Assembly (NCBI RefSeq): GCF_019219825.1
Contig: NZ_JAHUXH010000007.1
Coordinates: forward strand, 186,001-250,000
Direction: 5' to 3'
DNA length: 64,000 nt
Source: Streptomyces sp. TRM70350
GTDB lineage: Bacteria; Actinomycetota; Actinomycetes; Streptomycetales; Streptomycetaceae
The position numbers and the translations under genes are program-made. Below, piece after piece: positions 61,290 to 64,000 of the stretch; the stretch's first letter is position 1; every line of letters starts with the position of its first letter. The notes below the pieces were generated by a model. The model searched no databases, was not told the origin of the DNA, and worked only from the letters and a program-made list of their open reading frames with translations.

Positions 61290-62599
61290 GGAAGGACCTC
61301 CGGGGCGGGAAGCGATTCGTACGGGGGTGTTGCGGGGGACGAGTCGGCGGACTGCCCGGCCTCGTCGTCGAGGGCGGGGTGCTGGTGCGCCCGGTCGCGG
61401 GCCGGACCCGCCTCCGGCAGCCGCAGCGTGAACGTGGAGCCCTGTCCCTCGGAGCTCCACACCGTGACCTCCCCGCCGTGCGAGGCGGCCACGTGCTTGA
61501 CGATGGCGAGCCCGAGGCCCGTACCACCGGTGGCACGGGAGCGGGCGGGGTCGACGCGGTAGAAGCGCTCGAAGATGCGCTCCTTGTCCTTGTCGGAGAT
61601 GCCGATGCCCTGGTCGGTCACGGCGATCTCGATGATGTCCCCGCCGGAGCCGCTGACCCGGCGGGCGGCGATGCCGACGCGGGTGCGGGCGGGGGAGTAG
61701 TTGACGGCGTTCTCCACCAGGTTGCCCAGGGCCGCGGCCAGCTGGCTGCGGTTGCCCCAGACGTGCAGGTCGGCGGTGCCGTCCGCCCGTCGCCCACCAC
61801 CCTGATCGAGCCCTTCGGGCGCCCCTACGTTCGAGGCCATGGTGATCTGCTTGGTGCCCGCCTGGTGGCGGCAGCGGTCCATGGCCTCGGCGACCAGTTC
61901 GTCCACCCGGACCGGTTCGGCGTCCTCCAGCGGGTCGTCGTTCTGCACCCGGGAGAGGTCGATGAGTTCCTGCACCAGGTTCGTCAGCCGGGTCGCCTCG
62001 ATCTGCATCCGTCCGGCGAAACGCTCCACGGCCTCCGGATCGTCGGAGGCGTCCATGACGGCCTCGGACAGGAGGGAGAGCGCGCCGACGGGAGTCTTCA
62101 GCTCGTGGCTGACGTTGGCGACGAAGTCGCGTCGTACCGCCTCTATCCGGCGGGCCTCGGTGAGGTCCTCGACCAGCAGCAGCACCAGCCGGGAGCCCAG
62201 CGGGGCGACCCGGGCGGAGACCGCGAGGGCCTCGCCGCGGCCGGAGCCGCGCCGGGGCAGATCCAGCTCCACCTGGCGTATCTCGCCGTCGCGCCGGGTG
62301 TCGCGGGCCATCTGGAGCATGGGGTCGACGGCGAGCTTGCCGCCGCGCACCAGCCCGAGGGCGTAGGCGGCGGAGCTGGCCTTGACGACGGCGTCGGCCT
62401 CGTCGAGGACGACGGCCGAGGAGCGCAGTACGGACAGCACGGTGTCCACGCCCGGTGGCAGCACCGGGTCGGTGTGCAGGGAGGTGCGGGTGGGCCGCTT
62501 CAGGTCGCGTTCGCTCCAGCGGAACGCCAGCATGGCGATGACGCCGGTGAGCACACCGGCGATCGCTGCCGCTGCGGCGACCGCCGCGTTCACGTCCAT
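61286..62599 (-). CDS. phoR: Phosphate sensor histidine kinase PhoR (SenX3-like)
   Basis: The 437-residue kinase has one N-terminal membrane helix (AAAAIAGVLTGVIAMLAFRW), a PAS-like domain (residues 50-150), His165 in the H-box DFVANVSHELKTPVGALSLL, and HATPase motifs LGNLVENAVNYSP, VTDQGIGISDKDKERIFERF and GGTGLGLAIVKHVAASHGG. The single membrane helix is typical of the actinobacterial SenX3/PhoR type. It is divergent from phoU. Confidence 0.94.
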   Translation of the reverse strand: MDVNAAVAAAAAIAGVLTGVIAMLAFRWSERDLKRPTRTSLHTDPVLPPGVDTVLSVLRSSAVVLDEADAVVKASSAAYALGLVRGGKLAVDPMLQMARDTRRDGEIRQVELDLPRRGSGRGEALAVSARVAPLGSRLVLLLVEDLTEARRIEAVRRDFVANVSHELKTPVGALSLLSEAVMDASDDPEAVERFAGRMQIEATRLTNLVQELIDLSRVQNDDPLEDAEPVRVDELVAEAMDRCRHQAGTKQITMASNVGAPEGLDQGGGRRADGTADLHVWGNRSQLAAALGNLVENAVNYSPARTRVGIAARRVSGSGGDIIEIAVTDQGIGISDKDKERIFERFYRVDPARSRATGGTGLGLAIVKHVAASHGGEVTVWSSEGQGSTFTLRLPEAGPARDRAHQHPALDDEAGQSADSSPATPPYESLPAPEVLP

Positions 62600-62671
62600 G
62601 CACCCAGGTTAGGCATGCACTACCCCTTGCCCACAGCCGTCCGAGTACCGGCTCGAACACTCGTCGCCCAG

Positions 62672-62704
62672 AGTTCACCTTGGAGCCAGTGTTGATTCAT
62701 TTGG
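62672..62704. promoter_or_regulatory. PHO box (PhoP direct-repeat units) between phoR and phoU
   Basis: Three successive 11-base units, AGTTCACCTTG, GAGCCAGTGTT and GATTCATTTGG. The first and third fit the PhoP repeat-unit consensus GGTTCAYYYRG well and the middle one is degenerate. Its position suits control of both phoRP and phoU. Confidence 0.75.
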
Positions 62705-62857
62705 GGTGGCCGAAACGGACGCGTAGGGCCCGGAACGTGGGAGCGTGGGGTTCGTAACACCGGTTCACGACGGGGTCCCGGCGGACACGCGCGGCGCTCC
62801 TGCAGGCCCCATGAACCCCCTGAATCCCCGAAGAAGATCGCACGAGAGGGAGCCCTG

Positions 62858-63541
62858 ATGCGGGACGCGTACCACGAGGAACTTGACTCGATCGGCGACG
62901 GCCTGGTCGAGATGGCCCGGCTGGTCGGGTCGGCGATCGGACGCGCCACGACGGCCATGCTCGACGCCGACCTGAAGCTGGCCGAGAGCGTCATCGAGGC
63001 CGACAAGAAGGTCGACGACCTCCAGCACGACCTGGAGGCCCGGGCGATAGCCCTGCTGGCCCGCCAGCAGCCGGTGGCGACGGACCTGCGGATCGTGGTC
63101 ACGTCGCTGCGGATGAGCGCCGACCTGGAACGGTCCGGCGACCTCGCCCAGCACGTCGCCAAGCTCGCCCGGCTGCGCTTCCCCCAGCGCGCCGTCCCGC
63201 ACGACCTGCACGCGACGATCCTGGAGATGGGCCAGCTCGCGCAGCGCCTGATGGCGAAGACGGCCGAGGTCATCGTGACCAAGGACATCGACCTGGCGAT
63301 GCAGCTCGAACATGACGACGACGAGATGGACCTGCTGCACCGCACCCTCTTCCAGCACCTGATGGACGACCGCTGGAAGCACGGCATCGAGACGGCCGTG
63401 GACGTGACGCTGCTCGGCCGCTACTACGAGCGGTTCGCGGACCACGCGGTGGCGGTGGCCAAGCGCGTGGTGTTCCTGGTGACCGGTGAGCACGCGGACG
63501 AGCTGCAGGCGGACATGGTGCCGGGGGTGGACGGGGCCTGA
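62858..63541 (+). CDS. phoU: Phosphate-signalling protein PhoU
   Basis: The 227-residue all-helical protein has two PhoU repeats: MRDAYHEELDSIGDGLVEMA with LLARQQPVATDLRIVVTSLR and MSADLERSGDLAQHVAKLAR, then LLGRYYERFADHAVAVAKRV. The E/DxxxD metal-binding signatures are intact. It modulates the PhoR-Pst interaction and the phosphate response. The gene is divergent from phoR across the PHO box. Confidence 0.95.
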   Translation: MRDAYHEELDSIGDGLVEMARLVGSAIGRATTAMLDADLKLAESVIEADKKVDDLQHDLEARAIALLARQQPVATDLRIVVTSLRMSADLERSGDLAQHVAKLARLRFPQRAVPHDLHATILEMGQLAQRLMAKTAEVIVTKDIDLAMQLEHDDDEMDLLHRTLFQHLMDDRWKHGIETAVDVTLLGRYYERFADHAVAVAKRVVFLVTGEHADELQADMVPGVDGA

Positions 63542-63653
63542 GCGGGCACCCCCGGGTACCGGTAGGGGCGCGTTTCCGCCTCCGTGCGCCGTTGATGCGC
63601 CCGGCGAAGCGGGCATGAAATGGGCACAGGCACAGTGCCTTGAGGAGGGACCC

Positions 63654-63821
63654 ATGGCCGAATCCCCCAGCACGCCCCGTACGACGACGCCCGAGCCCAC
63701 GCAGGAACGCCCCACCGAGCAGCCCGCCGACATCAGGAGCCTGACGCTGATCGGCGCGTGCGGCTGCGGCTCGGGGTGCACGTGTGGGTGCCAGCAGGGG
63801 AATCCCTGTCAGTGCGGCTGA
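63654..63821 (+). CDS. Cys-rich metallothionein-like mini-protein
   Basis: From the ATG at 63654 (GAGGAGGGACCC upstream) the product is 55 residues: a Pro/Thr/Glu-rich start (AESPSTPRTTTPEPTQERPT) and a C-terminal segment GACGCGSGCTCGCQQGNPCQ ending CG, with seven Cys in the last 21 residues arranged as CxC and CxxxC pairs. This spacing suits metal binding. A terminator follows at 63849. The next gene encodes a DUF4242-type protein, a family in which nickel binding has been reported. Confidence 0.7.
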   Translation: MAESPSTPRTTTPEPTQERPTEQPADIRSLTLIGACGCGSGCTCGCQQGNPCQCG

Positions 63822-63848
63822 CCGGATTTCTTACGTCCTTGCGACGGT

Positions 63849-63882
63849 GAAGGGCCCCCAGCGCGATGGCCGGGGGCCCTTC
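63849..63882 (+). terminator. Terminator after the Cys-rich gene
   Basis: GAAGGGCCCCC (63849-63859) pairs with GGGGGCCCTTC (63872-63882) around a 12-nt loop. Confidence 0.9.
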
Positions 63883-63967
63883 GCGTCGCCGCGGGGGGCG
63901 TCGGGGCGCAGCATGGAGATGGAGGAGGAAGCGACCGACCGGGCAGCACGGGAAGGAGGTGCGGGCC

Positions 63968-64000
63968 ATGACCCAGTTCATGGACGTCCACCGCGGCATG
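63968..64000 (+). CDS. Start of DUF4242-type (nickel-binding-like) protein, cut by window edge
   Basis: Only MTQFMDVHRGM is visible, preceded by GGAAGGAGG. A start of this kind, with FMDVH followed by a Gly-Met, is typical of the DUF4242 family, which includes S. coelicolor SCO4226, reported to bind nickel. The His in VHRG would be one of the metal-site residues. Confidence 0.5.
   Translation, partial: MTQFMDVHRGM

Overview
The window is chromosomal DNA from a Streptomyces-type actinomycete. The G+C content is very high, third codon positions are nearly all G or C, GTG and TTG starts are common, and many genes are Streptomyces hallmarks: msiK, the DasR-linked nag genes, cdgB, carD, phoP-phoR-phoU, TerD and DUF3263. 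From memory of gene order, the stretch is broadly collinear with the Streptomyces coelicolor SCO42xx-43xx region, read from high to low locus numbers. The ends cut two genes: a membrane mannosyltransferase at the left and a DUF4242-type protein at the right.

Left part (1-12.6 kb): a membrane glycosyltransferase, a HelD/HelR RNA-polymerase-recycling ATPase broken by a one-base frameshift just before Walker B, CutC with a DasR-like site, two mycothiol-maleylpyruvate-isomerase-like (DinB-fold) genes (one fused to a GNAT acetyltransferase) and an HD hydrolase. An accessory two-gene unit (6788-12020) follows. It has a small Trypco1-like protein and a 1604-residue protein combining a caspase-like peptidase, an HSP90-type ATPase and seven short C-terminal repeats. 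This is the best candidate for a poorly described conflict or defence system here.

12.6-17 kb is a MurNAc catabolic unit (RpiR/MurR-type regulator, MurQ etherase, PTS EIIBC whose linker is a 48-bp minisatellite), then an Imm5-like protein. 17.1-20.2 kb holds decayed or accessory material: a 5'-truncated PIMT-like methyltransferase, an MFS remnant and small repeats. 20.2-26 kb is a minus-strand series: Old Yellow Enzyme, GroEL under two tandem CIRCE operators, a cold-shock protein, a MoaD/ThiS-type sulfur carrier, and threonine synthase behind a SAM-I riboswitch.

26-35 kb carries glucosylglycerate synthesis (gpgS), trehalose synthesis (otsA and otsB, convergent over a degenerate repeat array), and the amino-sugar locus: a lipoprotein sugar receptor divergent from nagK-nagA across two dre-like sites, then a PfkB sugar kinase. 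nagA carries an in-frame copy of a dispersed repeat near its start codon. 35-51 kb holds a CBM35-like membrane protein, the diguanylate cyclase CdgB, a decayed ECF41-type sigma factor, ArfB, TerD, a secreted M1 peptidase, a pentapeptide protein, a SoxR-box-controlled quinone oxidoreductase, an exporter, an APH-like kinase, a DadA-like oxidase, tRNA-Thr(UGU) and msiK.

51-64 kb is core housekeeping: a sugar nucleotidyltransferase, a DoxX protein, rlmB-cysS-ispF-ispD-carD on the minus strand, a lipoprotein, phoR-phoP divergent from phoU across a PHO box, a Cys-rich mini-protein and the start of a DUF4242 protein. The nag, mur and MsiK functions together point to amino-sugar and oligosaccharide use tied to cell-wall turnover and chitin. 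Family calls are by eye from protein sequence; no database search was run.
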